Of a stretch of DNA of 64,000 nt, positions 15,866-24,525 are shown in pieces. This DNA comes from Streptomyces galbus (lineage in GTDB: Bacteria; Actinomycetota; Actinomycetes; Streptomycetales; Streptomycetaceae). The DNA lies in NCBI RefSeq assembly GCF_005280195.1, contig NZ_SZPR01000023.1, positions 62,001 through 126,000 of the forward strand, written 5' to 3'. Each line of letters starts with the position of its first letter. The first letter of the stretch is position 1. The notes below the pieces were generated by a model. That model saw only the letters and a list, made by a program, of their open reading frames with translations, made no database searches and was not told the DNA's origin. A program made the position numbers and the translations under genes.

Positions 15866-16855
15866 GTGATCTCTCCGGTCTCCCCGATACCCCGGAGCGC
15901 CCACCGGCAGCGGCCGGAGGCGACTCCCTTCGTCGACCTCACCCGCACGGAGTGGAGCGCGCTGCGCGACAAGACGCCGCTGCCGCTGACCGCCGAGGAG
16001 GTCGAGAAGCTGCGCGGCCTCGGTGACGTCATCGACCTCGACGAGGTGCGGGACATCTACCTGCCGCTGTCCCGGCTGCTCAACCTCTACGTCGGCGCCA
16101 CGGACGCCCTGCGCGGCGCCCTGAACACCTTCCTCGGCGAACAGGGCTCGCAGTCCGGCACCCCCTTCGTGATAGGCGTCGCCGGCTCGGTCGCGGTCGG
16201 CAAGTCGACCGTCGCCCGTCTGCTGCAGGCCCTGCTCTCCCGCTGGCCGGAGCACCCGCGCGTGGAGCTGGTCACCACCGACGGCTTCCTGCTGCCCACC
16301 CGGGAGCTGGAGGCCCGCGGCCTGATGTCCCGCAAGGGCTTCCCCGAGTCCTACGACCGCCGCGCCCTGACCCGGTTCGTCGCCGACATCAAGGCCGGCA
16401 AGGACGAGGTGACCGCCCCGGTCTACTCCCACCTGATCTACGACATCGTGCCCGGCGAGAAGCTCACCGTGCGCCGGCCCGACATCCTGATCGTGGAGGG
16501 CCTGAACGTCCTGCAGCCGGCGCTGCCCGGCACGGACGGCCGCACGCGCGTCGGCCTCGCCGACTACTTCGACTTCAGCGTGTACGTCGACGCGAGCGCC
16601 GAGGACATCGAGCGCTGGTACCTCGACCGCTTCAAGAAGCTGCGCCAGACCGCCTTCCAGAAGCCGGACTCGTACTTCCGCAAGTACACCCAGGTCTCCG
16701 AGGAGGAGGCCCTCGCCTACGCCCGCGGCCTGTGGCGGACCATCAACAAGCCCAACCTGATCGAGAACATCGCCCCCACCCGCGGCCGCGCCACCCTGGT
16801 GCTGCGCAAGGGCCCCGACCACACGGTCCAGCGCCTGCGCCTGCGCAAGCTCTGA
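15866..16855 (+). CDS. coaA: Type I pantothenate kinase
   Basis: 329-residue P-loop kinase that phosphorylates pantothenate, the first and regulated step of CoA synthesis. Walker A GVAGSVAVGKST at 104-115. VELVTTDGFLLPTRELEARGLMSRKGFPESYD carries the substrate-binding loop, and SHLIYDIVP and ILIVEGLNVLQ follow. The C-terminal part has SVYVDASAEDIERWYLDRF and INKPNLIENIAPTRGRATLVLRKGPDH. The start is a GTG at 15866, divergent from glmS with 155 bases between. An N-terminal extension of about 20 residues before PFVDLTRTEW is usual in actinobacteria. The DUF389 gene follows after 31 bases on the same strand. Confidence 0.96.
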   Translation: MISPVSPIPRSAHRQRPEATPFVDLTRTEWSALRDKTPLPLTAEEVEKLRGLGDVIDLDEVRDIYLPLSRLLNLYVGATDALRGALNTFLGEQGSQSGTPFVIGVAGSVAVGKSTVARLLQALLSRWPEHPRVELVTTDGFLLPTRELEARGLMSRKGFPESYDRRALTRFVADIKAGKDEVTAPVYSHLIYDIVPGEKLTVRRPDILIVEGLNVLQPALPGTDGRTRVGLADYFDFSVYVDASAEDIERWYLDRFKKLRQTAFQKPDSYFRKYTQVSEEEALAYARGLWRTINKPNLIENIAPTRGRATLVLRKGPDHTVQRLRLRKL

Positions 16856-16886
16856 GCGTCCACGGCCGTCTGCTACAAAGGGCGCC

Positions 16887-17846
16887 ATGCTGCACCTGCG
16901 CCTGATCACCCCGGCCGACCGCACCGACGACGTCGTCCGGCTGATCGAGAAGACCGTCGGCACCACGCACCTGGTGGTGCTGCCGGGCGTGGCCCGCAAC
17001 CCCGCGGGCGACGTCGTGCTGTGCGACGTGGCCCGCGAGGCCGGCGACGAACTCCTCGCCGGCCTGAGGAAGTTGGACCTGGACCGCACCGGCTCGATCG
17101 CCGTCGAGAACATCGACCTGTCGCTGTCCCGGCGCGCCGACAAGGCGGAGGCAGAGGCGCCCGGCGAGGGTGCGGACGCGGTGCTGTGGGAGCACCTGAC
17201 GGACGCCACCCACGAGGAGTCGACGCTCTCCGTCACCTACGTCGCCTTCATCACCCTCGCCACGATGATCGCCGCCTGCGGTGTCGTCCTGGACAACGCC
17301 ATCCTGATCGTGGGCGCGATGGCGGTCGGCCCCGAGTTCGGGCCCCTGGCGGGCATCTGCACCGCGATCGTGCAGCGCGCCCCGCGGCTGGCGCTGCGCT
17401 CACTGGTCGCCCTGCTGGCCGGCTTCGCGGCGGCGATGGCGGTGACGGCGGGCTTCAGCCTCTTCATGGACGCCGTCGGCCTGTTCAGCAAGGCGCAGTT
17501 GGAGGCGGACCGGCCCAACACCGGTTTCATCTACGCCCCGGACTGGTTCTCGTTCGTCGTCGCGGTCCTGGCGGGCGCGGCGGGCATGCTGTCCCTGACG
17601 TCCGCCAAGTCGGGTGCCCTGGTGGGCGTGGCGATCTCGGTGACGACGGTCCCCGCTGCGGCGAACGCGGCCGTGGCGCTGATCTACAGCGACACCACCC
17701 AGGCCGGCCGCTCCACGCAGCAGCTCCTGCTGAACCTGCTGGGCATCGTCCTGGCGGGGACCCTGACCCTGACGGCCCAGAAGGTCTTCTGGCGAGGGCA
17801 GCGCCGGCGGCGGCGACGGCGGGAGCAGCAGGTGCACGGCGCGTGA
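16887..17846 (+). CDS. DUF389 membrane protein
   Basis: 319 residues. Soluble N-terminal region (about 1-105) of alpha/beta character (LHLRLITPADRTDDVVRLIE). Then comes the DUF389 membrane domain with six or so helices: YVAFITLATMIAACGVVLDNAILIVGAMAVGPEFGPLAGI (about 116-156) is the family signature. FVVAVLAGAAGMLSLTSAKSGALVGVAISVTTVPAAANAAVAL and a last helix LLNLLGIVLAGTLTLTAQKVF follow. It ends in an Arg-rich cytoplasmic tail. Function of the family is unknown; a transport role has been suggested. It starts at ATG 16887 with AAAGGG upstream and is probably cotranscribed with coaA. Confidence 0.9.
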   Translation: MLHLRLITPADRTDDVVRLIEKTVGTTHLVVLPGVARNPAGDVVLCDVAREAGDELLAGLRKLDLDRTGSIAVENIDLSLSRRADKAEAEAPGEGADAVLWEHLTDATHEESTLSVTYVAFITLATMIAACGVVLDNAILIVGAMAVGPEFGPLAGICTAIVQRAPRLALRSLVALLAGFAAAMAVTAGFSLFMDAVGLFSKAQLEADRPNTGFIYAPDWFSFVVAVLAGAAGMLSLTSAKSGALVGVAISVTTVPAAANAAVALIYSDTTQAGRSTQQLLLNLLGIVLAGTLTLTAQKVFWRGQRRRRRRREQQVHGA

Positions 17847-17849
17847 GGC

Positions 17850-17871
17850 GCGGGGCCGGGTCCGGCCCCGC
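17850..17871. terminator. Terminator between convergent DUF389 gene and glmM
   Basis: Stem GCGGGGCCGG / CCGGCCCCGC with a two-base centre GT; a tight hairpin four bases after the DUF389 stop codon and about 20 bases from the glmM stop on the other strand. Confidence 0.55.
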
Positions 17872-17892
17872 TCGCACCCCCGCGCGCCCGGC

Positions 17893-19251
17893 TCAGCCCA
17901 GCGCGGACTTCACCGCGTCGGCCAGCCGCCCGGCCACCGACCGGGCCTGGTCGATGTCGGCCGCCTCCACCATCACGCGCACCAGCGGCTCGGTGCCCGA
18001 CGGCCGCAGCAGCACCCGCCCGGTCGCGCCCAGCTCGCGCTCGGCGTCGGCGACCGCGGCTGCGAGGTCGGCCGAGGTGGTCACCCGGGACTTGTCGACG
18101 TCGGGGACGTTGATCAGCACCTGCGGCAGCCGCTCCATGACGGACGCCAGCTCCTGCAGGCTCCGGCCGGTCCTGGCCACCCGCGCGGCGAGCAGCAGTC
18201 CGGTCAGCGTGCCGTCGCCGGTCGTCGCGTGGTCGAGGATGATCACGTGCCCGGACTGCTCGCCGCCGAGCGCGTAGCCGTGCTCCTTCATCTCCTCCAG
18301 CACGTACCGGTCGCCCACCGCCGTCTGCACCAGCCGCAGCCCCTCGCGCTCCAGGGCGAGCTTGAAGCCGAGGTTCGACATGACGGTCGCGACCACCGTG
18401 TCGGAGCGCAGCCCGCCCTGCTCGCGCAGGGCCAGGGCCAGCACCGCGAGGATCTGGTCGCCGTCGACCTCCGAGCCGGTGTGGTCGACGGCCAGGCACC
18501 GGTCGGCGTCACCGTCGTGCGCGATGCCGAGGTCCGCGCCGTGCTCGACGACGGCGGCCTTGAGCGGGCCCAGGTGGGTCGAGCCGCACCCGTCGTTGAT
18601 GTTGAGCCCGTCCGGCTCGGCGCCGATGGTGACGACCTCGGCCCCGGCCCGGCGGAACGCCTCGGGGGAGACCCCGGCGGCGGCGCCGTGCGCCTCGTCC
18701 AGGACGATCCGCAGCCCGTCGAGCCGGTTCGGCAGCACGCCGACCAGGTGCTCGACGTACCGGTCGAAGCCCTCGTCGTAGGAGCGCACGCGGCCCACGC
18801 CGGCGCCGGTCGGCCGCTCCCACGGCTCGCCGCGCCGGTGCTCCTCGTAGACGGTCTCGATCCTGTCCTCGAGCTCGTCGGCGAGCTTGTGACCGCCGCG
18901 GGCGAAGAACTTGATGCCGTTGTCCGGCATGGCGTTGTGGCTGGCGGAGAGCATGACCCCGAGGTCGGCGCCGAGGGCGCCGGTGAGGTGGGCGACGGCG
19001 GGCGTCGGCAGCACGCCGACCCGCAGCACGTCCACGCCCGCGCTGGCCAGGCCCGCCACCACGGCGGCCTCCAGGAACTCCCCGGACGCACGCGGGTCCC
19101 GTCCGACCACCGCGGTCGCCCGGTGGCCCTCGAACGTGCCCGCCTCGGCCAGCACGTGGGCCGCCGCGACGGACAGACCGAGGGCCATCTCGGCCGTCAG
19201 ATCCGCGTTGGCGACACCGCGCACGCCGTCCGTGCCGAAGAGTCGTCCCAC
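17893..19251 (-). CDS. glmM: Phosphoglucosamine mutase
   Basis: 452-residue alpha-D-phosphohexomutase converting glucosamine-6-phosphate to glucosamine-1-phosphate for UDP-GlcNAc. GRLFGTDGVRGVANADLTAEMALGLS is the usual start. The phosphoserine lies in LGVMLSASHNAMPDNGIKFF (about 94-113). The Mg-binding loop is IAHDGDADRCLAVD, followed by the sugar-binding GGEQSGHVI and the phosphate-binding VLLRPSGTEPLVRVMVE at the end. The GTG at 19251 has GGAGGACAA immediately upstream, which decides the start. rpsI lies 252 bases upstream on the same strand, separated by a strong terminator. Confidence 0.97.
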   Translation of the reverse strand: MGRLFGTDGVRGVANADLTAEMALGLSVAAAHVLAEAGTFEGHRATAVVGRDPRASGEFLEAAVVAGLASAGVDVLRVGVLPTPAVAHLTGALGADLGVMLSASHNAMPDNGIKFFARGGHKLADELEDRIETVYEEHRRGEPWERPTGAGVGRVRSYDEGFDRYVEHLVGVLPNRLDGLRIVLDEAHGAAAGVSPEAFRRAGAEVVTIGAEPDGLNINDGCGSTHLGPLKAAVVEHGADLGIAHDGDADRCLAVDHTGSEVDGDQILAVLALALREQGGLRSDTVVATVMSNLGFKLALEREGLRLVQTAVGDRYVLEEMKEHGYALGGEQSGHVIILDHATTGDGTLTGLLLAARVARTGRSLQELASVMERLPQVLINVPDVDKSRVTTSADLAAAVADAERELGATGRVLLRPSGTEPLVRVMVEAADIDQARSVAGRLADAVKSALG

Positions 19252-19409
19252 TTGTCCTCCTGAGGAAGCGTCAGTCGCGGGCGCCGGAGCCGTGCCAGGT
19301 GCGGCCCGCACGGCTGCTCCGGCGTCCCGGGCATTCCATGCCCGTGAACATCCGATCACACAAGCCTTTAGGTGTCTTGTGTCGTTATACGCCCGAAGGG
19401 CGCGATACA

Positions 19410-19451
19410 CGAACGCCCCGGCGGCACAGTGGTGTGCCGCCGGGGCGTTCG
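19410..19451. terminator. Strong terminator downstream of rplM-rpsI
   Basis: A perfect 19-bp stem: CGAACGCCCCGGCGGCACA against TGTGCCGCCGGGGCGTTCG, with loop GTGG. It ends the rplM-rpsI transcript before glmM. The rest of 19252-19503 holds a weaker ACACAAG/CTTGTGT inverted repeat (19358-19364 and 19376-19382) in the glmM promoter region. Confidence 0.9.
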
Positions 19452-19503
19452 GAGTACGTACGGGCCCGAGGGGGTCCGCAGGCGTACGAGCAGGCAGCGA
19501 AGC

Positions 19504-20016
19504 TTAGCGCTTGCTGTACTGCGGGGCCTTGCGGGCCTTCTTCAGACCGGCCTTCTTGCGCTCGACCGCACGGTCGTCGCGGCGCAGGAAGCCCGCCTTC
19601 TTCAGCGCGCCGCGGTTGTTGTCCACGTCGGCCTCGTTCAGCGCGCGGGCCACACCGAGGCGCAGGGCGCCGGCCTGACCCGAGACGCCGCCACCCGCGA
19701 TGCGGGCGATGACGTCGTAGCGGCCCTCGAGCTCGAGGACCTTGAACGGCTCGTTGACTTCCTGCTGGTGCACCTTGTTCGGGAAGTAGTCCTCGAGGGT
19801 GCGACCGTTGATCTTCCACTTGCCGGTGCCCGGGACGATCCGGACACGGGCGATGGCGTTCTTGCGGCGGCCCAGGCCGGCGGCCGGCTGGGGGTCGCCG
19901 AAGCGGGACGCCAGGGACTCCGAGGTGTACTCGCCCTCGACGGGGACGTCGGACTCGGTGGTGTAGCTGTCGATGTCAAGCTCTTCGAGCGGCTGCTCGG
20001 CAGTGGTCTCGGCCAC
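19504..20016 (-). CDS. rpsI: 30S ribosomal protein S9
   Basis: 170 residues; uS9 of the small-subunit head, whose C-terminal tail reaches the P-site tRNA. The core begins at GLGRRKNAIARVRIVPGTGKWKINGR (about 48) and ends in the invariant KKARKAPQYSKR. The first 45 residues are an acidic, Ser/Thr/Glu-rich extension common in actinobacteria. GTG start at 20016 with GAGGAGAACC in front. Second gene of the rplM-rpsI operon, 41 bases after rplM. Confidence 0.98.
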   Translation of the reverse strand: MAETTAEQPLEELDIDSYTTESDVPVEGEYTSESLASRFGDPQPAAGLGRRKNAIARVRIVPGTGKWKINGRTLEDYFPNKVHQQEVNEPFKVLELEGRYDVIARIAGGGVSGQAGALRLGVARALNEADVDNNRGALKKAGFLRRDDRAVERKKAGLKKARKAPQYSKR

Positions 20017-20057
20017 GGTTCTCCTCAGATTCTCTTCAGGCTCGGGGGTGGCCGGAC

Positions 20058-20501
20058 TTACTGCGCGACCTGGGTGATCTCGAACGGCTGCGGCTGCTGC
20101 GCGCCGTGCGGGTGCTGGTCACCCTTGTAGACCTTCAGCTTCGAGAGCATCTGACGGCCCAGCGAGTTCTTGGGGAGCATGCCCTTGACGGCCTTCTCGA
20201 TGGCCTTCTCGGGGTTCTTGTCCAGCAGCTCGTCGTAGCGGACGGAGCGCAGACCACCCGGGTAGCCGGAGTGGCGGTACGCCATCTTCTGGGTCCGCTT
20301 GTTGCCGGACAGGTGCACCTTGTCGGCGTTGATGATGATGACGAAGTCACCCGTGTCAACGTGAGGCGCGTAGATCGGCTTGTGCTTGCCACGCAGGATG
20401 GAGGCCGCAGTGGAGGCCAGACGGCCCAGGACGACGTCCTGAGCGTCGATGACGTGCCACTGGCGCGTCACATCGCCGGGCTTGGGGCTGTACGTACGCA
20501 C
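20058..20501 (-). CDS. rplM: 50S ribosomal protein L13
   Basis: 147 residues; uL13, an early-assembling large-subunit protein. RTYSPKPGDVTRQWHVIDAQDVVLGRLAS, the family signature AVKGMLPKNSLGRQMLSKLKVY and the terminal HPHGAQQPQPFEI are all present. First gene of the conserved rplM-rpsI pair. The 204 bases upstream (20502-20705) must carry the promoter and leader; I could not pick a confident -35/-10 pair there. Confidence 0.98.
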   Translation of the reverse strand: MRTYSPKPGDVTRQWHVIDAQDVVLGRLASTAASILRGKHKPIYAPHVDTGDFVIIINADKVHLSGNKRTQKMAYRHSGYPGGLRSVRYDELLDKNPEKAIEKAVKGMLPKNSLGRQMLSKLKVYKGDQHPHGAQQPQPFEITQVAQ

Positions 20502-20705
20502 GGTTCGTAGCCTTCGCTTCTTCAGTGAATGGTCCTGACAAGGTCACCGAAGCGATCACGACAGCCCAGACCGCACTGCGGTGACGCAAACCGCGTGCTG
20601 GTCGCTGGTCATCGGCCCGGTGGACCGGTGTAAGGGCCCGTCCCGTGAGAATGAGCAAGCCAATACACAACGAAAATGCAGGATACCCGGATCCGACCTG
20701 GCGGG

Positions 20706-21917
20706 TCAAAACGCGGGATCGCTGCCTGTCCCCGAGGATACCGGGACCGGCGCCCCGGTGCGGACCGGCGAGGGGCCGGTGCCGCGCGGCGGCCCGGGGC
20801 GGGCGGTGCGGGCGACCGCCAGGGCCAGGGCGACCAGGGTCGCCGCGTCCCGGAACGCCCGGCGGGTCACCGGTTCCAGGAAGGGCCAGGTCACGCCGGG
20901 GAGCTGCGGGACCAGCGCGAGCCAGAACCAGGGGCCCCGGGCCACCGCACCCGCGCAGGGCAGGCCGGCCAGCAGCAGCGGCAGGACGACGACCAGGTAG
21001 TGGTCGTAGGACGGCCGGGAGACGAGGAACGCCGACAGCATCAGCCCGCACGCCGTCTCGGCGAGCCGCAGCGGGCCGGGGCCGCCCCGCCGCCAGCGCA
21101 GCCAGGCGCACGCCGTCCCCGCCGCGCAGGCCGCCAGCGCCAGGGCCCGGGCGAGGGCCGCGGGCACCCCGAGCCGCGGCAGCACCGCCGCCGGGGACGC
21201 CTCGTAGAGCCGGACGAAGGCGTCGTCGCCGTGCAGCAGGAAGGGCAGGGTGCGGGTGACGAAGCCCGCCGGGTCGGGCAGCAGCAGCGCGCACAGGGCC
21301 GAGACGACGGCCGGCACGGCGAGCAGCACGGCCAGCGCCCGCCACCGGCGCGCGAACACGAACAGCAGCGCCACCGGGGCCAGCAGCGGCTTGACCGCGA
21401 GGGTCGCGCCGATCACCGCGCCCGCCGCGACCCACCGTTCCCGCCGCGCCAGCAGCAGCGCCGGCGGCAGCGCGAGCGCGGCGGACACCGTCCAGTTGCC
21501 GAGCCGCACCAGGTGCGCGAACGGCGCGAACCCGGCCGCGAGCGCGGTCAGCCCCAGGACCGCGAAGCGGCTGCCGAGCGGCACCCGGTGCAGCCGCAGC
21601 GCGCAGGCCCACGCCACCACCAGGCAGGCGGTCACCGCGCACGGCACCAGCACCCGCACCAGGGCGTGGGGCAGCAGGGCCTGGGGCGCGGCGGCGAGCA
21701 CCGCGCCGGGCAGGTAGAGGAAGTGCGGGTCGTCGTAGGGGGAGCCGCCGGCCAGCCAGGTGCGGGCGGCCCGGACGACGATCGCGTTGTCCATGCCGCC
21801 GTCCGGGGTGGCCCTCGCCACGTGTCCGGACAGCGCGCACAGGACCGCCGCCGGCGCGATCCACCACGGCCAGGGGGAACGCCGCACCAACCACCCGAAG
21901 ATGTCGCTTTTGCCCAT
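20706..21917 (-). CDS. GT87-like (DUF2029) polytopic membrane glycosyltransferase
   Basis: 403 residues, about ten hydrophobic helices separated by short Arg-containing loops. GGMDNAIVVRAARTWLAGGSPYDDPHFLYLPGAV near residue 40 resembles the first periplasmic loop of DUF2029/GT87 mannosyltransferases, which use polyprenyl-phosphate sugars. VKPLLAPVALLFVFARRWRAL and SRPSYDHYLVVVLPLLLAG are other family-like segments. Substrate unknown. The ATG at 21917 is used; a GTG six bases upstream or ATG 21971 is possible. Divergent from the membrane-anchored protein gene at 21998. Placed between rplM-rpsI and truA without a functional link to either. Confidence 0.75.
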   Translation of the reverse strand: MGKSDIFGWLVRRSPWPWWIAPAAVLCALSGHVARATPDGGMDNAIVVRAARTWLAGGSPYDDPHFLYLPGAVLAAAPQALLPHALVRVLVPCAVTACLVVAWACALRLHRVPLGSRFAVLGLTALAAGFAPFAHLVRLGNWTVSAALALPPALLLARRERWVAAGAVIGATLAVKPLLAPVALLFVFARRWRALAVLLAVPAVVSALCALLLPDPAGFVTRTLPFLLHGDDAFVRLYEASPAAVLPRLGVPAALARALALAACAAGTACAWLRWRRGGPGPLRLAETACGLMLSAFLVSRPSYDHYLVVVLPLLLAGLPCAGAVARGPWFWLALVPQLPGVTWPFLEPVTRRAFRDAATLVALALAVARTARPGPPRGTGPSPVRTGAPVPVSSGTGSDPAF

Positions 21918-21997
21918 AGTCACGCGGGCAACGCTAGGCGCCGAAGGGCTCGTTGGGGCGGAACAGCACACCCCGGGCCCCGTCTAAGATGCGCCCC

Positions 21998-22873
21998 ATG
22001 AGCTATGGGCAGGGGGGACCTCAGTCCCAGTGGGACCCTTGGAAACCGAACTCGCAGCAGCCGTGGAACGACGGCGGCGGCGGGCAGTCCCCGGACTGGG
22101 CGGCACTCGCCGAGGCGTCCGAGACCCGCAACAAGCGCCGCAGGCTGCTGTTCATGGGCGGCGGCGCACTGGCCGTCGTCGGCATAGGCACCGCCGTGGC
22201 CATGGGCATCGTCTCGGCGAACGACGACGGCAAGGCGGACCGGCCGGCCTCGTCGCTGCCCGCGACCGCGGACCTGCCGAGCGGATCCGGCACCCCGTCC
22301 TTCGCCCCGACCAGCGCGCCGCCGCCGCTGGACCCGAAGGAGTTCGTCGCCAGCAAGGCCAAGGACACCGCCCCCAACGGGTTGGGCATCATGTTCCCCG
22401 GCCGGCAGCTCACCATGGGCGCCAACGTCTACAAGAAGGGCCCGACGGCCGACACCACCGCGTGCGCCACCGCCGCCAAGGGCAGCCTGCCCGCCGTCCT
22501 CACCGCCAACGGCTGCACCCGCCTGATGCGGGTCACCTACACCCGTGACGGCATGGCCGTGACGGTCGGCGTGGCCGTCTTCGACACCGAGGCGCAGGCC
22601 CTGAAGGCCAAGCAGCAGGCCGACCGCAAGAGCTTCGTGCAGGCCCTGTCCGGCAAGGGCGTCGCCGTCTTCTGCAACGGCGCGGTGTGCCGCTCGACGA
22701 CCAACTCCTACGGCCGCTACGCCTACTTCACCCTCACCGGCTTCACCGACGGCAAGAACGTCACCACCAAGGACACCCAGGCGTTCACCACCGGCGACGA
22801 CCTGGCGGAGTTCACCTTCCAGCAGATCCGCCGGCGCGGCGAGACCCAGGCGTCGGCCGCCGCGGGCGGCTGA
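21998..22873 (+). CDS. Membrane-anchored protein with extracytoplasmic domain, unknown function
   Basis: 291 residues. A Gly/Gln/Trp-rich cytoplasmic N-terminus (MSYGQGGPQSQWDPWKP), an Arg/Lys stop (NKRRR) and one transmembrane helix (about 50-72, LLFMGGGALAVVGIGTAVAMGI). A Pro/Ser linker leads to an exported domain of about 190 residues with four cysteines, likely two disulfides (TACATAAKGSLPAVLTANGC; VFCNGAVCRS). Proteins of this plan are frequent in Streptomyces next to truA. No catalytic motif seen. Start ATG 21998; an ATG nine bases upstream is in frame. Confidence 0.8.
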   Translation: MSYGQGGPQSQWDPWKPNSQQPWNDGGGGQSPDWAALAEASETRNKRRRLLFMGGGALAVVGIGTAVAMGIVSANDDGKADRPASSLPATADLPSGSGTPSFAPTSAPPPLDPKEFVASKAKDTAPNGLGIMFPGRQLTMGANVYKKGPTADTTACATAAKGSLPAVLTANGCTRLMRVTYTRDGMAVTVGVAVFDTEAQALKAKQQADRKSFVQALSGKGVAVFCNGAVCRSTTNSYGRYAYFTLTGFTDGKNVTTKDTQAFTTGDDLAEFTFQQIRRRGETQASAAAGG

Positions 22874-22891
22874 CCCCGCCCCCGGGCCGGC

Positions 22892-23755
22892 TCAGCAGCA
22901 GCCGGCCCCGGGCGCCAGGGGCAGCGACCGCTTGTTGCGCGCCTCCCGGCTGCGGGCGGCCAGCAGTTCGTCGGCCGGGTAGCCGACCTCCTCCAGCGTC
23001 AGCCCGTGCGGCCGTACGACGTGCACGGCGGAGTCCCGCACCCCGGCGGCCAGGACCTTGCCCGGCCAGTCCGGCGGGCGGTGCCCGTCGCCGACGAACA
23101 GCAGCGCGCCGATGAGCGAGCGGACCATGTTGTGGCAGAAGGCGTCGGCCCGCACGGTCGCGGTGATGATCCCGTCGGCGCCCTTCTCCAGGCTCAGCTC
23201 CTGCAGGGTGCGGATGGTGGTCGCCCCCTCCCGCTTCTTGCAGTAGGCGGCGAAGTCGTGCTCGCCCAGCAGCGCCCGGGCGGCCTCGTTCATGGCGTCG
23301 ACGTCCAGGGGCCAGTCGTGCCACAGGACGTGGCCGCGCAGCAGCGGGTCCACTCCCCCGGGGTTGTCGGTCACGCGGTAGGCGTAGCGCCGCCAGACGG
23401 CCGAGAACCGCGCGTCGAAGCCCTGGGGCGCCTCGCGCAGCGCCCACACCCGCACGTCCTTGGGCAGCCGCCCGGCGAGCCGCTTCAGCAGCTTGTCGTG
23501 GTGCTCGGCCCACACCTCGCGCGGCAGGTCGACGTGCGCCACCTGCCCGCGCGCGTGCACCCCGGCGTCGGTCCGCCCGGCGACGGTCAGCTCGTACGTC
23601 TCCCGCGACCGCGTCACGGTGCGCAGGGCGTCCTCGATCTCCCCCTGCACGGTCCGCCGTCCCCCGGCCTGCTTGGCCCACCCGGAGAAGGCGCTCCCGT
23701 CGTACGACAGGTCCAGCCGGACCCGGACGTGCCCGGGCGCTACGTCGTCACTCAC
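22892..23755 (-). CDS. truA: tRNA pseudouridine(38-40) synthase TruA
   Basis: 287 residues. Makes pseudouridine at positions 38-40 of the tRNA anticodon arm. RVRLDLSYDGSAFSGWAKQ and the catalytic-Asp motif TVAGRTDAGVHARGQVAHVD (about 57-76) are diagnostic; FCHNMVRSLIGALLFVGDGHRP is the C-terminal signature. It lies directly downstream of rplQ on the same strand, the usual place in Gram-positive bacteria, with a hairpin between. An insertion (about 79-120, HHDKLLKRLAGRLPKDVRV onward) is the normal family length variation. Confidence 0.96.
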   Translation of the reverse strand: MSDDVAPGHVRVRLDLSYDGSAFSGWAKQAGGRRTVQGEIEDALRTVTRSRETYELTVAGRTDAGVHARGQVAHVDLPREVWAEHHDKLLKRLAGRLPKDVRVWALREAPQGFDARFSAVWRRYAYRVTDNPGGVDPLLRGHVLWHDWPLDVDAMNEAARALLGEHDFAAYCKKREGATTIRTLQELSLEKGADGIITATVRADAFCHNMVRSLIGALLFVGDGHRPPDWPGKVLAAGVRDSAVHVVRPHGLTLEEVGYPADELLAARSREARNKRSLPLAPGAGCC

Positions 23756-23781
23756 CCACAGATCCTCTCAGCACACCGGAA

Positions 23782-23810
23782 CGGGCCCGCTCCTGGAAGG
23801 AACGGGCCCG
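23782..23810. terminator. Hairpin downstream of rplQ
   Basis: Arms CGGGCCCG (23782-23789) and CGGGCCCG (23803-23810) extended by TCC/GGA. The 14-mer GAACGGGCCCGCTC also occurs twice as a direct repeat here. It probably ends the alpha-operon transcript before truA, though read-through is possible. Confidence 0.6.
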
Positions 23811-23833
23811 CTCGTCAGACGTCAGGCAGAGCC

Positions 23834-24343
23834 TCAGGCGTCCTTGGGCTCCTCGGCGGAAGCCTCGTCGGCCTCGTCGGCCTTGGTCGTGTCGACCTTG
23901 GTCTCCGTGGCCTCGGGCGCCTCGGCGTCCTTGGCGGCGCGCTTCGTCGCCGCCTCGGCCTCACCGGTGGCCTGCTGCGCGACCGTCAGCGCCTCGACCA
24001 GCTCGATGACCGCCATGGGCGCGTTGTCGCCGCGACGGTTGCCGACCTTGGTGATGCGGGTGTAGCCACCGGGACGGTTCTCGTACCGCGGGCCGATCTC
24101 GGTGAAGAGCGTGTGGACGATGCTCTTGTCCGTGATGACCTGGAGCACCTGACGGCGGTTGTGAAGGTCGCCCTTCTTCGCCTTGGTGATCAGACGCTCG
24201 GCGTAGGGCCGCAGACGGCGGGCCTTCGCCTCGGTGGTGGTGATCTTGCCGTGCTCGAAGAGGCTCTTGGCGAGGTTCGCGAGGAGCAGCTTCTCGTGCG
24301 CGGCGCTGCCGCCCAGACGGGCACCCTTGGTGGGCTTCGGCAT
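23834..24343 (-). CDS. rplQ: 50S ribosomal protein L17
   Basis: 169 residues; bL17 near the exit tunnel. Starts PKPTKGARLGGSAAHEKLLLANLA and contains ITTTEAKARRLRPYAERLITKAKKGD, as expected. The conserved core ends near residue 125. The last 45 residues are an Ala/Glu/Thr-rich tail typical of Streptomyces L17. AGGAGAAGAACC precedes ATG 24343. Last ribosomal gene of the rpsM-rpsK-rpoA-rplQ segment, 182 bases after rpoA; that gap carries a repeat element. Confidence 0.98.
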   Translation of the reverse strand: MPKPTKGARLGGSAAHEKLLLANLAKSLFEHGKITTTEAKARRLRPYAERLITKAKKGDLHNRRQVLQVITDKSIVHTLFTEIGPRYENRPGGYTRITKVGNRRGDNAPMAVIELVEALTVAQQATGEAEAATKRAAKDAEAPEATETKVDTTKADEADEASAEEPKDA

Positions 24344-24422
24344 GGTTCTTCTCCTGTGTGTCTGCCCCGGCCGTATCAGGTACCGAGGTCAGTATCCGAG
24401 CAGGCGGTCGCCTGTCGAAGAT

Positions 24423-24498
24423 CCGGGAGACGTCCCCGCAGGGGACGCTCCCGGAAGGGGCGCGGGGAACCGCGCGACCAGTCACAGCCGGCCCGCGG
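24423..24498. repeat. Streptomyces-type intergenic repeat between rpoA and rplQ
   Basis: Hairpin CCGGGAG-CGTCCCC / GGGGACG-CTCCCGG (24423-24454) runs straight into GAAGGGGCGCGGGGAAC followed by CGCGCGACCAGTCACAGCC. The phrase GGGGCGCGGGGAACNGCGCGACNAGNCAC is, from general knowledge, a widely dispersed intergenic sequence in Streptomyces genomes. Here it sits inside a core operon. Copy number cannot be verified from this window. Confidence 0.55.
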
Positions 24499-24525
24499 AC
24501 GCAGTACAGCCTCCCCGCGGAGCTC

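Noticed and set aside
15659..17236. 525-codon minus-strand frame over coaA and the DUF389 gene
   Set aside because: Antisense shadow of two well-supported plus-strand genes.
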